Source of the DNA: JAJPXC01 sp964520525
Lineage (GTDB): Bacteria; Bacteroidota; Bacteroidia; Bacteroidales; Muribaculaceae
DNA: 64,000 nt
NCBI GenBank assembly: GCA_964520525.1
Contig: CAZFNR010000001.1
Location: forward strand, 124,001-188,000
Direction of reading: 5' to 3'
Shown here in pieces: positions 16,596-26,000 of this stretch. Position numbers and translations under genes: made by a program. The notes below the pieces were generated by a model. It had not been told where the DNA came from, did not search any database, and was given only the letters and a program-made list of their open reading frames with translations. Position 1 is the stretch's first letter; every line of letters begins with the position of its first letter.

Positions 16596-18596
16596 ATGAG
16601 CAGTAAAACAACAACAAAAGAGAATCAGGCCCCGGACTCGGTGGTCTACGCCGATTCAGATCCCATCGCCATACCGGAAAACGCATTCCGTGAACTGGGC
16701 GATGATGAGCATTACCGCCCGTTGATGCACCCTGCCCGCGCTTACCGCGAGGCAACTCCTTATTCGGTGTTAATGGGCTTGCTATTAGCCGTGATATTCA
16801 GTGCGGCGGCAGCCTACCTCGGATTGAAAGTCGGGCAAGTGTTTGAAGCCGCTATCCCCATCGCCATCATAGCGGTAGGATGCTCAAGCGCATTGAAAAT
16901 AAAGCATCCGCTCGGGCAAAACGTTATCATTCAGTCAATCGGAGCTTGTTCGGGTGTGATAGTAGCGGGTGCTATTTTCACTCTTCCAGCCTTGTTTATC
17001 CTGCAAGCCAAATATCCGGATTTGACGGTTAATTTCCTTGAGATATTTCTCAGTTCATTGCTTGGAGGAGTGCTCGGAATATTGTTTTTCATACCATTCC
17101 GTAAATATTTTGTAAAAGATATGCACGGAAAGTACCCATTCCCTGAGGCTACAGCCACGACGCAGGTGCTTGCCAGCGGGCAAAGCGTAGGCAGCAACAG
17201 CAAGCAGGCGGTGACACTCGTAATCGCTTCGCTAATCGGAGGTGTGTATGACTATGTTGTCGAGACATTCGGCCTGTGGGCTTCAACGTTGACAACCACC
17301 GTTGGACAATGGGGTGAGACGTTGGCGGCTAAAACCAAACTTGTGTTGAGTTGTAACACCGGGGCTGCTGTGCTTGGGCTTGGTTACATCATAGGGTTGA
17401 AATACGCGTTTGTGATTTTTGCCGGTTCAATCTTTGTCTGGTGGGTGATTATTCCTTTGATGGGTACATACGGAGCGTCTGAGATAGCCGCGATGACTCC
17501 TAATGAGATTTTCACTGACTATGCCAAGCTGATAGGTATAGGCGGCATCGCTATGGCCGGTGTAATCGGGATAGTGAAATCTTGGCCAATAATCACCCAG
17601 GCGGTAGGCCTTGCCGGCAGAGAGTTCCGCGGGTCGGCCCAGGGGGTGAAAACAATCAGATGGCAGCGTGACATCTCGATGAAACACATCGTGTTTTTCA
17701 TCGCAATCGCGCTTGTCGCAGTGCTGGTGTTTTTCTGGGTTGGCGTTATTAATACTTTTTGGCAGGCATTAGTCGCGTGGCTTGTCGTGACAGTCATAGC
17801 ATTCTTATTCACGACTGTCGCAGCCAACGCTATCGCTATAGTCGGTTCCAACCCGGTGTCGGGTATGACGTTGATGACGCTGATTGTTGCGTCGGCCATC
17901 TTTGTGGGGATAGGTCTCAGCGGAACTTCCGGGATAGTCGCGTCGATGGTAATCGGTGGGGTTGTGTGTACCGCCCTGTCGATGGCGGGCGGTTTTGTGA
18001 CCGACCTGAAGGTGGGCTATTGGTTGGGTTCTACACCCAAGACACAGGAAAGCTGGAAGTTCCTCGGAACACTTGTGTCGGCAGCTACGGTGGGCGGTGT
18101 GCTTCTCGTGCTTAATGACGTGTATGGTTTCAGCGGTCCCGACGCTCTTGTCGCGCCTCAGGCCAATGCTATGGCTAAGGTCATAGAGCCGTTGATGATG
18201 GGCGGCGATACCCCTTGGATTCTTTATATGGTCGGAGCTGTCTTGGCCTTGCTGCTTAACTGGCTTGGAGTCCCGGCTCTGGCGTTCTGTCTGGGAATGT
18301 TTATCCCGTTGTCGCTCAACACCCCGCTTTTGGTCGGCGGCGCAATCGCATGGTTTGTCGGGAACTCATCGAAAGACAAAGCACTCAATGCCGCCCGTCG
18401 TGATAGAGGCACACTCATCTCATCGGGACTGATAGCCGGAGGTGCGCTATTTGGCGTTTTCGCGGCACTCACACGTTACTTTGGGTTTACTTTTGACGCA
18501 GGCATCTCAGAGGTGTCGCTGCAGATTGCGGGTCTCGTGATTTATGCCTTGCTGATAGCCTATCTCACATGGGATAGCTTTAGAGCCAAGAAATGA
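16596..18596 (+). CDS. OPT-family oligopeptide transporter
   Basis: A 666-aa inner-membrane protein with about 16 hydrophobic segments and a hydrophilic N terminus. It has the OPT-family features PYSVLMGLLLAVIFSAAAAYLG near the first helix, GKYPFPEATATTQVLASG near residue 185 and NPVSGMTLMTLIVASA near 420. OPT members carry small peptides or metal chelates driven by protons; the substrate here is unknown. The stop codon overlaps the start of the MATE gene by 4 nt, indicating coupled expression. Confidence 0.92.
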   Translation: MSSKTTTKENQAPDSVVYADSDPIAIPENAFRELGDDEHYRPLMHPARAYREATPYSVLMGLLLAVIFSAAAAYLGLKVGQVFEAAIPIAIIAVGCSSALKIKHPLGQNVIIQSIGACSGVIVAGAIFTLPALFILQAKYPDLTVNFLEIFLSSLLGGVLGILFFIPFRKYFVKDMHGKYPFPEATATTQVLASGQSVGSNSKQAVTLVIASLIGGVYDYVVETFGLWASTLTTTVGQWGETLAAKTKLVLSCNTGAAVLGLGYIIGLKYAFVIFAGSIFVWWVIIPLMGTYGASEIAAMTPNEIFTDYAKLIGIGGIAMAGVIGIVKSWPIITQAVGLAGREFRGSAQGVKTIRWQRDISMKHIVFFIAIALVAVLVFFWVGVINTFWQALVAWLVVTVIAFLFTTVAANAIAIVGSNPVSGMTLMTLIVASAIFVGIGLSGTSGIVASMVIGGVVCTALSMAGGFVTDLKVGYWLGSTPKTQESWKFLGTLVSAATVGGVLLVLNDVYGFSGPDALVAPQANAMAKVIEPLMMGGDTPWILYMVGAVLALLLNWLGVPALAFCLGMFIPLSLNTPLLVGGAIAWFVGNSSKDKALNAARRDRGTLISSGLIAGGALFGVFAALTRYFGFTFDAGISEVSLQIAGLVIYALLIAYLTWDSFRAKK

Positions 18597-19906
18597 CCGA
18601 CGGATTGCGTTTCATCAATGATATGAACCGCAAGATACTCTCGCTCGCCATACCCTCCATAATCGCCAATATCACAACTCCGTTGTTGGGGCTTGTCGAT
18701 ACGGCGATTGTGGGGCATATGGGGAGTGCGGTGTTTATAGCGGCCATCGCAGTCGGTGGCAGTGTGTTTAATCTCCTGTATTGGTGTTTCGCTTTTTTGA
18801 GAATGGGCTCGAGCGGCCTGACGGCTCAGGCGTATGGGGCCGATGACACCATCGGGCAGGGTTTAGTGGCGTATAGGTCTCTTTTGGTGGCACTGTGCGC
18901 AGGCACAGCCATGATAGCCTTGTCGAGGCCGATAGCATTCGGTGTGTTGCGGTTTATGGATGTTGAGGGGCCGACATTGGATTTGGCTTTGACCTATGTT
19001 TCCATCGCCGTGTGGGGCGCGCCGGCAGTGCTCGGTCTTTACTCGCTGTCGGGATGGTTTCTTGGTATGCAGAACTCGCGCTTGCCGATGTGGATTTCAA
19101 TAATTGTCAACGTGACAAACATCGCGGTAAGCATGACACTCGTCTATGGTTTGAAGTGGGGGGTGTCAGGAGTGGCCGTCGGCACTATGGCGGCGCAGTG
19201 GTGTGGTTTTTTGCTCGGCTGTCTGCTGCTATGGTATCGTTACCACCCATCGTTTCCCGGATGGAGCGAAATTGCGAGATGGAGCGGGCTGCGTCGTTTT
19301 TTCGCTATAAACCTTGATATATTTCTGCGTACTTTTTGTTTAGTGGCGGTCACTATATGGTTTACGCGGGCCGGTGCGTCGCAGGGAGAGTTGGTGCTTG
19401 CCGTTAATGCGTTGCTGATGCAGTTTTTCATGTTGTTTTCGTATATGATGGATGGTTTCGCTTTTGCCGGGGAGGCTTTGGCGGGACGTTTTGTCGGGGC
19501 ATCTGACGGAGTGAGCCTGAAACGTTGCGTTAAAAACTTAATGTTGTGGGGCGCGGTTTTGGCGGTGCTATTCTCGGCGTTTTATTTTGCGGGAGGTGAA
19601 TGGGTGCTTGGAATACTTAGTTCTCAAAAAGATGTCGTTTCGGCTTCGGGTGAGTATCTGCCGTGGGCTGTTATTGTTCCGTTGGCCGGTTTTGCGGCTT
19701 TTACATGGGATGGGGTGTTTATCGGCGCGACACGCACACGAGAGATGTTGTTGTCGATGATTGCTGCGGCAGGAGCTTTTTTCGCTGTCTACATAACGCT
19801 TTTCCCGCATTGGGGTAATCACGCTCTGTGGTTGGCGTTTGTGGTGTATCTGCTTTCTCGCGGAGTTGTGCAGACATTCTTTGCGCTGCGATTATTTCTG
19901 TTGTAA
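18593..19906 (+). CDS. MATE-family efflux transporter (DinF-like)
   Basis: A 437-aa protein with 12 hydrophobic segments of the multidrug and toxin extrusion family. The start RKILSLAIPSIIANITTPLLGLVDTAIVGHMG is the DinF-type MATE signature and includes the conserved Pro in helix 1 and the Asp in LVDTAIVGH. It probably exports drugs or metabolites using an ion gradient; the substrate is not predictable. It overlaps the OPT gene by 4 nt. A second in-frame ATG at 18623 could also serve as the start. Confidence 0.9.
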   Translation: MTDGLRFINDMNRKILSLAIPSIIANITTPLLGLVDTAIVGHMGSAVFIAAIAVGGSVFNLLYWCFAFLRMGSSGLTAQAYGADDTIGQGLVAYRSLLVALCAGTAMIALSRPIAFGVLRFMDVEGPTLDLALTYVSIAVWGAPAVLGLYSLSGWFLGMQNSRLPMWISIIVNVTNIAVSMTLVYGLKWGVSGVAVGTMAAQWCGFLLGCLLLWYRYHPSFPGWSEIARWSGLRRFFAINLDIFLRTFCLVAVTIWFTRAGASQGELVLAVNALLMQFFMLFSYMMDGFAFAGEALAGRFVGASDGVSLKRCVKNLMLWGAVLAVLFSAFYFAGGEWVLGILSSQKDVVSASGEYLPWAVIVPLAGFAAFTWDGVFIGATRTREMLLSMIAAAGAFFAVYITLFPHWGNHALWLAFVVYLLSRGVVQTFFALRLFLL

Positions 19907-19948
19907 AAATCTGATATATAGTAAGATGCCCTGCCGAGTGATGCCGAT

Positions 19949-19980
19949 GTTGCATAATTGGGTCAAATCGTCTAACTTTG
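19949..19980 (+). promoter_or_regulatory. Promoter of the LysM/PorT operon
   Basis: GTTG (19949-19952), 20 nt, then TAACTTTG (19973-19980) fits the Bacteroidota promoter pattern with one mismatch in the -33 box. The gene starts 28 nt downstream. Confidence 0.6.
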
Positions 19981-20007
19981 CAAGGAATAATAAGATAAAG
20001 GCCTCGT

Positions 20008-21699
20008 ATGTTATGTAGAATCAAGGCTGTAATCGCAGCCGTCGCAATAGCGTCGTCGCAGTGTTTCGCTGCGACAACGGCCCCTTATACGGTTAAAAAG
20101 GGCGAAACTATCTATGGAATCAGCAAATCACACGGTATCACCATTGAGGAATTGCTCGAATATAATCCATCGGCTCGCGACGGGTTGAGAACGGGTGATG
20201 TGCTCGTGCTTCCCGTCAGAGATGACTCCGCTTCCGATGACGCTGCCGGGGAGATGACCAAAAAGGAGCTTGCCGCAGCGAAAAAGAAGACCTACCACAC
20301 GATAGCGAAGGGTCAGACGCTCTATTCGATAGCGAAATCATATGGGTTGACTCTCGATGAGTTGTTGAGACTCAATCCGGGGATTGACAGTGCTGACTAC
20401 AAGGCTGGCATGGTGTTGAGGTTGACCGCCCGCACGGCTATTCCTGCCGCGCAGTCAGCAACAAAGGCTCAAGGCTTTGTCGAACCCGGCGAATCGTCGG
20501 TCGGCATAACTATGACTGAAAAAAATGATAATAGAGGTCAAAAGGGGGAAATAGGTGGAGAATCAAAGGCGGAAGCTGAAGCGGTGCGTGAAATAGTTAA
20601 GGATGCATCGGATGTCCAAGAAGAGAGGCCGATTAGTATAGCACTGATATTACCGTTTATGCTCGGTGAAAATCATGTCTCGAAGCAGGCTCAACTCTAT
20701 ACGGAATTTTATAAAGGTTTTTTGCTTGCAGCCGATTCGTTGTCACACCGCGGCGCGCCTGTCAAAATCTATGCATTTGACTCGGCGGGAAATGCTGATA
20801 GCGTCAAGGCTATAATGGACAATCCATTGGTCGCTCGCTCGTCGATAATCATCGCTCCCGACGACCCGGAGCAGTTGAGATATATAGCATCGAAAGCTAA
20901 GGATAACGGGACATATGTCTATAACACTTTCGTAGTGAAGGATGAGTCGTATATTGATAATCCGTATATGATTCAGGCGAATGTGCCACATGATGCCATG
21001 TATTTTCTCGCGATTAATAATTTCATAAAGCGGTTTGATGGTTTCACGCCTGTCTTCATCTCACACGATACTGTAAAGAACGAAAAGAGTGATTTCACTC
21101 AGGCGTTGAAAACCGCCCTTGCGGAAAAGGGAGTCGAATATAAGGAGATATGTTATCCTAATTATCTGAGTGCATCGGATTTAAAATCGTTGCCGTTGGA
21201 TGAGAAATATGTGTTTGTCCCGGCATCGGGTTCCCGTGCGGATTTCCACAAATTCGCGTCGGCTCTAAAGACATTCAAAAACGAGGGGGCAGATCCGGAG
21301 CGTGTCAGAGTGTTCGGCTATCCGGAGTGGGTGACGTTCCGCAGCGATGCGTTTGATAGCCTTTGTGATTTAAACTCGGCGATTTATAGCCGTTTCTATA
21401 ATGACCAGTCGGCGTATTCGTCTCGAAACTTAAACAGTCTGTTCCGCAGGTGGTTTGGCGGTGAGATGCTTGATGCCGTGCCGTCGCAGGGTGTGCTCGG
21501 CTTTGACACCGGTTATTTTTTAATAAAAGCGTTGCGTGATAATGAAGGCGACCTTTCGCGCCGAATCTCGCCGTATGAGGGAATCCAGTCGGCGTTTGAT
21601 TTCATGACCGCCGATGGAGATGAGGCCGGATTGGTCAACGACGCTCTCTATTTCATCTATTTCCGCCCCGGCGGGTTTGTCGAAAAGGTTAAGCTATGA
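20008..21699 (+). CDS. LysM-repeat protein with periplasmic-binding-like domain
   Basis: Exported protein of 563 aa. A signal peptide (residues 1-22) is followed by two LysM peptidoglycan-binding repeats: about residues 26-70, with KKGETIYGISKSHGIT, and about 92-138, with AKGQTLYSIAKSYGLT. A charged linker (145-205) leads to a type-1 periplasmic-binding-protein fold (about 208-563, starting ISIALILPFML). The whole looks like an amino-acid-type substrate-binding module tethered to peptidoglycan. No transporter is linked. It overlaps the PorT-like barrel by 4 nt, so an envelope structural or sensing role is likely. Confidence 0.85.
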   Translation: MLCRIKAVIAAVAIASSQCFAATTAPYTVKKGETIYGISKSHGITIEELLEYNPSARDGLRTGDVLVLPVRDDSASDDAAGEMTKKELAAAKKKTYHTIAKGQTLYSIAKSYGLTLDELLRLNPGIDSADYKAGMVLRLTARTAIPAAQSATKAQGFVEPGESSVGITMTEKNDNRGQKGEIGGESKAEAEAVREIVKDASDVQEERPISIALILPFMLGENHVSKQAQLYTEFYKGFLLAADSLSHRGAPVKIYAFDSAGNADSVKAIMDNPLVARSSIIIAPDDPEQLRYIASKAKDNGTYVYNTFVVKDESYIDNPYMIQANVPHDAMYFLAINNFIKRFDGFTPVFISHDTVKNEKSDFTQALKTALAEKGVEYKEICYPNYLSASDLKSLPLDEKYVFVPASGSRADFHKFASALKTFKNEGADPERVRVFGYPEWVTFRSDAFDSLCDLNSAIYSRFYNDQSAYSSRNLNSLFRRWFGGEMLDAVPSQGVLGFDTGYFLIKALRDNEGDLSRRISPYEGIQSAFDFMTADGDEAGLVNDALYFIYFRPGGFVEKVKL

Positions 21700-22391
21700 G
21701 GTGTGTCAGAATGATTTTAATGCTGTCGGCGGTCGTTGTGTCGTGCCTGACCGCTCCGGCAGAAACCCATTACAAGCCGCACATCAGTATCGGTGCGAAG
21801 GGTGGCGTGACTTATTCGAAGATGTCGTTTTATCCAAACGTTAAGCAGTCGATGCTTCCGGGCATGATAATGGGTGTGACGTTCAGCTATGCCGAGGAGA
21901 AAATTTTCGGTCTGACCGCCGAACTATGCGTGGAACAGCGTGGGTGGAAGGAGAATTTTGAGGAGGCAAACGCGCAGTTTGAGTATTCGCGCCGCCTCAC
22001 TTACATTCAGTTGCCGTTGCTGACCCACATATCGTTTGGGTCGTCGAAGTTCAAGGGTTATGTCAATCTCGGGCCTGAGGTTGCTTATATGATAGGCAGT
22101 TCGATATCGGCTAATTTCGATTACCGTAACTATCAGTCGGTGGCTGGTTTCCCGGTTCAGAACAGGATGAACGACCAAATGGGGATGGATATAAAAAATA
22201 AATTTGACTATGGAATCTCGGGGGGGCTCGGAATGGAGTATTTTGTGAACCGCCGTCATTCGGTGGCAATCGAAGGCCGATTCTACTATGGACTCGGAAA
22301 TATATATCCTGATAAGAAAAAGGACACCTTCAGCGCGTCGCGCGGGATGTCGATACAGGTCACACTCGGTTATAACCTGAGGATTAAGTAG
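21696..22391 (+). CDS. PorT-like outer-membrane beta-barrel protein
   Basis: A 231-aa protein with a signal peptide (about residues 1-23) and alternating beta strands typical of the eight-stranded PorT/OMP_b-brl_2 family: ISIGAKGGVTYSKMSF at the start, LTYIQLPLLTHISFG in the middle, and the closing SIQVTLGYNLRIK. PorT itself is linked to type IX secretion in oral Bacteroidales, but most gut paralogues are of unknown role. It is translationally coupled to the LysM protein upstream and converges on holA with 4 nt between. Confidence 0.82.
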   Translation: MRCVRMILMLSAVVVSCLTAPAETHYKPHISIGAKGGVTYSKMSFYPNVKQSMLPGMIMGVTFSYAEEKIFGLTAELCVEQRGWKENFEEANAQFEYSRRLTYIQLPLLTHISFGSSKFKGYVNLGPEVAYMIGSSISANFDYRNYQSVAGFPVQNRMNDQMGMDIKNKFDYGISGGLGMEYFVNRRHSVAIEGRFYYGLGNIYPDKKKDTFSASRGMSIQVTLGYNLRIK

Positions 22392-22395
22392 ATGG

Positions 22396-23427
22396 CTATG
22401 CGCGTCCGAGTGGGTGGAAGATGCGGAAAATAAGGTCGTGGAGGAGGTCGAAAGTGTCTTGGCGCGAGTCGATGCCTTTGGACTGAGCGTCGAAACGCCT
22501 GATGGCGGAAATTATCTCGATAGCGTGCCATGCGTTGTACCATCGCAGCCCTGCGCGGATGTCGATTAGCTGGAACGGTGAGCGGAATCCCAAAGCGGCG
22601 CATAGCGCGGAGTCGCTTTTGTCGGGGGTGTAAAGGCTTACGAGCAGATTAGAGAAGTAGTTGAACAGCACTGTCCCGGTGACAATCGTCGGGTTGTTTT
22701 TGGGGTTGTTGCGAAAGTAGTTTATAATTTGAAACGCTTTAGCCTCGTTGTGCTGGCTGATTGCGGCTATCAGCTCGAAGTTGTTGAAGTCTTTGCTGAC
22801 ACCGATGTTTCGCTCAATGCTCTCCGGGGTAATCATCGCTCCCTGTCCGAGCGTGACGGTCAGTTTGTTGATTTCGTTGTAGATTCGCGACAGGTCGCTT
22901 CCGACGTAGTCGCGCAGCATGGCGAGCGCTTTAGGCTCGATGGTCAGCCCTTTTTCTTTGATGAACTCTGATATGGCCGGCCCGATTGTGCGGTCGGTGA
23001 GTTTTTTAGACTCGAATATCAGTCCGCCGCAGCCCCTGATGGCGGCCAACAGCTCTTTTCCCTTGGCTTGTGCACCTCGGCAGCAAATGACAAATACCGT
23101 TGTGGCCGCCGGGTTGGCTGCGTATGGTTGCAGCGCGTTCAAATAGTTGGCTCCAGCGGCTTGAGCCTCTTTCAGTATGACAACCTGTCTGTCGGCCATC
23201 ATAGGGTAGCGTCGGCAGGTGTCGATGACTTGAGCCGGCGATAGCTCCGGGGCGTAAAGAGTGTAAAGGTTGAAGTCTCGGTCGCCTTCGGGGATTATCG
23301 CCTCAAACATTTTGACAAGGCGGTCGATATAGAAACCCTCCTCGCCATGGAGAAGGTAGACTGGGGCGTATTTCCCTTTGTTGATCTGGTTGCAGAGAGC
23401 TGAGAATGTCAGTTGGGCTTCGGCCAT
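22396..23427 (-). CDS. holA: DNA polymerase III subunit delta
   Basis: Clamp-loader delta subunit (343 aa), which opens the sliding clamp during replication. Features include YAPVYLLHGEEGFYIDRLV near residue 19, a central helical region with LRDYVGSDLSRIYNEINKL near 190, and a C-terminal collar domain. The ATG at 23427 (MAEAQLTF) is preferred to upstream in-frame codons, which would run into the promoter region of the divergent gene. It is divergent from the HsdR_N-type gene, a pairing I associate with Bacteroidales. Confidence 0.93.
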   Translation of the reverse strand: MAEAQLTFSALCNQINKGKYAPVYLLHGEEGFYIDRLVKMFEAIIPEGDRDFNLYTLYAPELSPAQVIDTCRRYPMMADRQVVILKEAQAAGANYLNALQPYAANPAATTVFVICCRGAQAKGKELLAAIRGCGGLIFESKKLTDRTIGPAISEFIKEKGLTIEPKALAMLRDYVGSDLSRIYNEINKLTVTLGQGAMITPESIERNIGVSKDFNNFELIAAISQHNEAKAFQIINYFRNNPKNNPTIVTGTVLFNYFSNLLVSLYTPDKSDSALCAALGFRSPFQLIDIRAGLRWYNAWHAIEIISAIRRFDAQSKGIDSRQDTFDLLHDLIFRIFHPLGRA

Positions 23428-23451
23428 CGGTAAAAAGCGGTTGCTTGCTGT

Positions 23452-23483
23452 TTTGAAAGTGTTGTAATATTTTTGTAAATTTA
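23452..23483 (+). promoter_or_regulatory. Promoter of the HsdR_N-type gene
   Basis: TTTG (23452-23455), 20 nt, then TAAATTTA (23476-23483), one mismatch from TAnnTTTG. The -7 element lies within the palindrome GTAAATTTAC and could be read from either strand, so it may also serve holA. Confidence 0.45.
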
Positions 23484-23524
23484 CAGACAAATTTTCATAG
23501 AACCATAAATTCGCGATTAAAAAA

Positions 23525-23998
23525 TTGATAGCACTATCCTTACCGCCGATAGCGGCGAAGTTGCAGGAAGATTCCACGGGAACGAGAATCTATGACCGTC
23601 TTCGACGCCGGTATGTCGCATTGACCCCTGAGGAGTGGGTCAGGCAGCATTTCGTGGAATTTCTGATAACGGAGAAGCGTTATCCGTCTTCGCTGATGGC
23701 TAATGAGGTGGGACTGACGCTAAACGGCACGTCGCGCCGATGTGACACGGTAGTTTTCGACCGTGGCGGCAGGCCTGCTGTCATAGTCGAGTATAAGGCT
23801 CCGACGGTTTCGATAACGCAGAAGGTTTTTGACCAGATAGTGCGTTATAATATGGTTTTAAGGGCAGGGGTGCTTATAGTGTCGAATGGGTTGTCGCATT
23901 ATTGCTGTCGGGTGGATTACAAAAACCGCCAGGTGGAGTTCCTGGCGGATGTTCCTGACTATGAAACCTTGCAGAAGGTCATAGGTCGAGAGGTGTAG
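23525..23998 (+). CDS. HsdR_N-type PD-(D/E)XK nuclease-fold protein
   Basis: A 157-aa protein matching the N-terminal nuclease domain of type I restriction HsdR subunits but standing alone, a form I recognise as common in Bacteroidota. The catalytic pattern is D74, then E89-x-K91 (CDTVVFD...VIVEYKAP), and VALTPEEWVRQHFVEFLI is characteristic. No hsdM or hsdS is nearby, so it is not a restriction system here; the role is unknown. The only in-frame start after the preceding stop (23498) is TTG at 23525, giving LPPIAAKL near the N terminus. Confidence 0.82.
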   Translation: MIALSLPPIAAKLQEDSTGTRIYDRLRRRYVALTPEEWVRQHFVEFLITEKRYPSSLMANEVGLTLNGTSRRCDTVVFDRGGRPAVIVEYKAPTVSITQKVFDQIVRYNMVLRAGVLIVSNGLSHYCCRVDYKNRQVEFLADVPDYETLQKVIGREV

Positions 23999-24009
23999 TT
24001 GGGTGGCTG

Positions 24010-24636
24010 TTATCGTTTCAAGAAGTATGTGAGCCTGATGCTCCAGTTGCGGTTTTGTGCGCTGAAGTCGTCGAGCAGCTTGGTTTTTAGGGCGTAGGTG
24101 ACACCCCAGTTGCGGACTGCCGCTATCTGCCAGTTTTTGAAGATTTCGAAGCCGAAACCGACCTCCAGCCCGATATCGGCCGCAGCGTAGCTGAGAGCCG
24201 GGATGTGGCTGTGTCCGACAAGGAATGAAACAGAAGGTCCTCCGAACACGAATGGGGCGATGTAGTCTTCAATCCCGCTCATGCGTGTCCACTTGAACCG
24301 GAGATTTAGCGGAATCTGGATGTAGTGGAGGTATGCCCGCTCGTTTCCGTAACCTTCGCTTGCCCAAATTTTTTTCTCGCCGAGGTGCAAGTTGGCGCCA
24401 CGCATAGAGTAAAGCAGCCCGGAGCCGATGCCGAATCCGATGCCTGGGAACATGGTCTCTGTCGTCACACCGGCTTCAAAGCCTGTGGTCTGTCCGACGG
24501 TGATGAGGTCTTGCTTGAATTTGAGTGTGCTGAAATCTGCGCCGACTGTGGCTCCGTAGCGGAATTGCGCGGTTGCGTTTGTGCCGCAGACGATGGCTAC
24601 TATGGCGGCGACGGCTATCTTAAAGTAGATTCTCAT
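24010..24636 (-). CDS. PorT-like outer-membrane beta-barrel protein
   Basis: A 208-aa exported barrel with a signal peptide (MRIYFKIAVAAIVAIVCG, cleaved near ATAQ) and strands such as FRYGATVGADFSTLKF, LHYIQIPLNLRFKW and the closing NWSIRLTYFLKR. It belongs to the same OMP_b-brl_2 group as 21696-22391. The ATG at 24636 is chosen so that the protein begins at its signal peptide; an in-frame ATG at 24657 also exists. No partner gene is linked. Confidence 0.78.
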   Translation of the reverse strand: MRIYFKIAVAAIVAIVCGTNATAQFRYGATVGADFSTLKFKQDLITVGQTTGFEAGVTTETMFPGIGFGIGSGLLYSMRGANLHLGEKKIWASEGYGNERAYLHYIQIPLNLRFKWTRMSGIEDYIAPFVFGGPSVSFLVGHSHIPALSYAAADIGLEVGFGFEIFKNWQIAAVRNWGVTYALKTKLLDDFSAQNRNWSIRLTYFLKR

Positions 24637-24777
24637 TATGAGCTGGTTAAATTTCAAAACTTTAAATTCAGAACTGATATAAATCGGGAATTGAGATTAA
24701 ATCAGTTGCTTGATAGTTTTTCAAACGTGGGGGCAAATTTACTAAAAAAATGTGATTTGTCAGCGTCATGTAGTCCC

Positions 24778-25812
24778 CTATTTCAAGGCGGCGGCAACGG
24801 CGGCTTTCAGTTCCTCGTCCTGTTTGTCGCGGCTTATGATGGTGCCGTCGGGGGAGAATAGGATGATGCATGGTATGCCCGAAATGCCGTAGAGGTCAGT
24901 AGGCACCGCCTGAGCGTTGAGAATCTGCGGCCATGGCAGGTCGTGCTTTTTAATTGCGGCCAAGGTGTTGTCGGGTTCATCCCAGACGGCGACGCCGAGG
25001 ACTTCGAGCCCTTTAGGCCCGTATTCTTTGAGAATGTCTTTAATAACTGCCGTCTCACGGATGCAGGGACCACACCAGCTTGCCCAAAAGTCGACGAGTA
25101 CATATTTGCCTTTCCCGACATAGTCGCTCAGTCGTTGTGTAGAGCCGTCGGAGGCTGTTATTTCAAAATCGACAAACTTCTTGCCTTCGGAAGTCATTTC
25201 CTTGTTGCGTCCTGCTTCGATTAGTTTCTTCACGCGTACATATTCTCCGAGCGAGGGGTTGGCTGCGATGGCTTGTTCAAGTTCGGGTAACGTCATCTCG
25301 TATCCTTTTTGGAGGAAGATGTAGTAGCCTATGGGATTGTCGATATTTTGAGCCATCATTGAGTCGAACAGCTCGTTGTATCGGTCGAGAATCTCTTTAC
25401 GCTTGTCGGCCGAAGTTGAGTCGTCGGGTAGGGCGCGGTATCGGCTGACGAGAGCTGACGCTTCTTTGTCGAGCTTGTCCATTTTCTCGTTCAGGGGCGT
25501 GCCGGCGGCGAGCTTGTTTGCGAGTTTTATGTCGCCGGGTTCAAGGATGAATGTCCCGTAGCGGTCTCCACCGACAATCAGGCGCGCGAGAATCGGGGTG
25601 TCGATGTTGCCGTCGAAGTGAGCCGCGCCGTTGTCGACGATGACGCTGTCGATTTTTTCGCCGTTATCAAAGTTGATGATGTAGGCCGTGGCGCCGTCCT
25701 CGTCGGGCGACAGGGTGGCGTGCATGGAGTATTTTCCGATCGGAGCCTGAGCCGAGCATGATGCGAAAGAGATGGCTGTTACGGCTGATATGAGTAAAAT
25801 GTTGCGTTTCAT
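24778..25812 (-). CDS. TlpA/ResA-like thiol-disulfide oxidoreductase
   Basis: Exported redox protein of 344 aa. The signal sequence has a lipobox-like ISFASC, so it may be a lipoprotein. A DUF4369-type beta domain (about residues 25-125), a helical linker and a C-terminal thioredoxin fold of the AhpC/TSA-TlpA type (about 205-344) follow. The active site is W246-C247-G-P-C250. The cis-Pro segment is seen as GISGIPCIILF. It probably reduces or forms disulfides in periplasmic proteins. It is a single gene, divergent from the acyl-CoA synthetase. Confidence 0.9.
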   Translation of the reverse strand: MKRNILLISAVTAISFASCSAQAPIGKYSMHATLSPDEDGATAYIINFDNGEKIDSVIVDNGAAHFDGNIDTPILARLIVGGDRYGTFILEPGDIKLANKLAAGTPLNEKMDKLDKEASALVSRYRALPDDSTSADKRKEILDRYNELFDSMMAQNIDNPIGYYIFLQKGYEMTLPELEQAIAANPSLGEYVRVKKLIEAGRNKEMTSEGKKFVDFEITASDGSTQRLSDYVGKGKYVLVDFWASWCGPCIRETAVIKDILKEYGPKGLEVLGVAVWDEPDNTLAAIKKHDLPWPQILNAQAVPTDLYGISGIPCIILFSPDGTIISRDKQDEELKAAVAAALK

Positions 25813-25957
25813 TCTGAAATTCGGTTAAAAAATTATGAATGGTTAAGTCTGTTAGTGTCAGTGGGACAGGATGGCAAAGGTAGGTTAAAATAACGATATT
25901 AGCAATGACAGAAGAAAAAAGTGGGGCGTGAGTGGGGGTGATATTGAGATTTTTTAG

Positions 25958-25965
25958 TAATTTTG
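25958..25965 (+). promoter_or_regulatory. -7 box of the acyl-CoA synthetase promoter
   Basis: TAATTTTG matches TAnnTTTG and lies 35 nt before the ATG at 26001; no clear -33 box. Confidence 0.4.
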
Positions 25966-26000
25966 TCAACGAGTGTAACAACATTATTATCATTTTACTA

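Noticed and set aside
23525..23998. Type I restriction system
   Set aside because: Only an HsdR_N-like domain is present; there are no motor, modification or specificity genes nearby.
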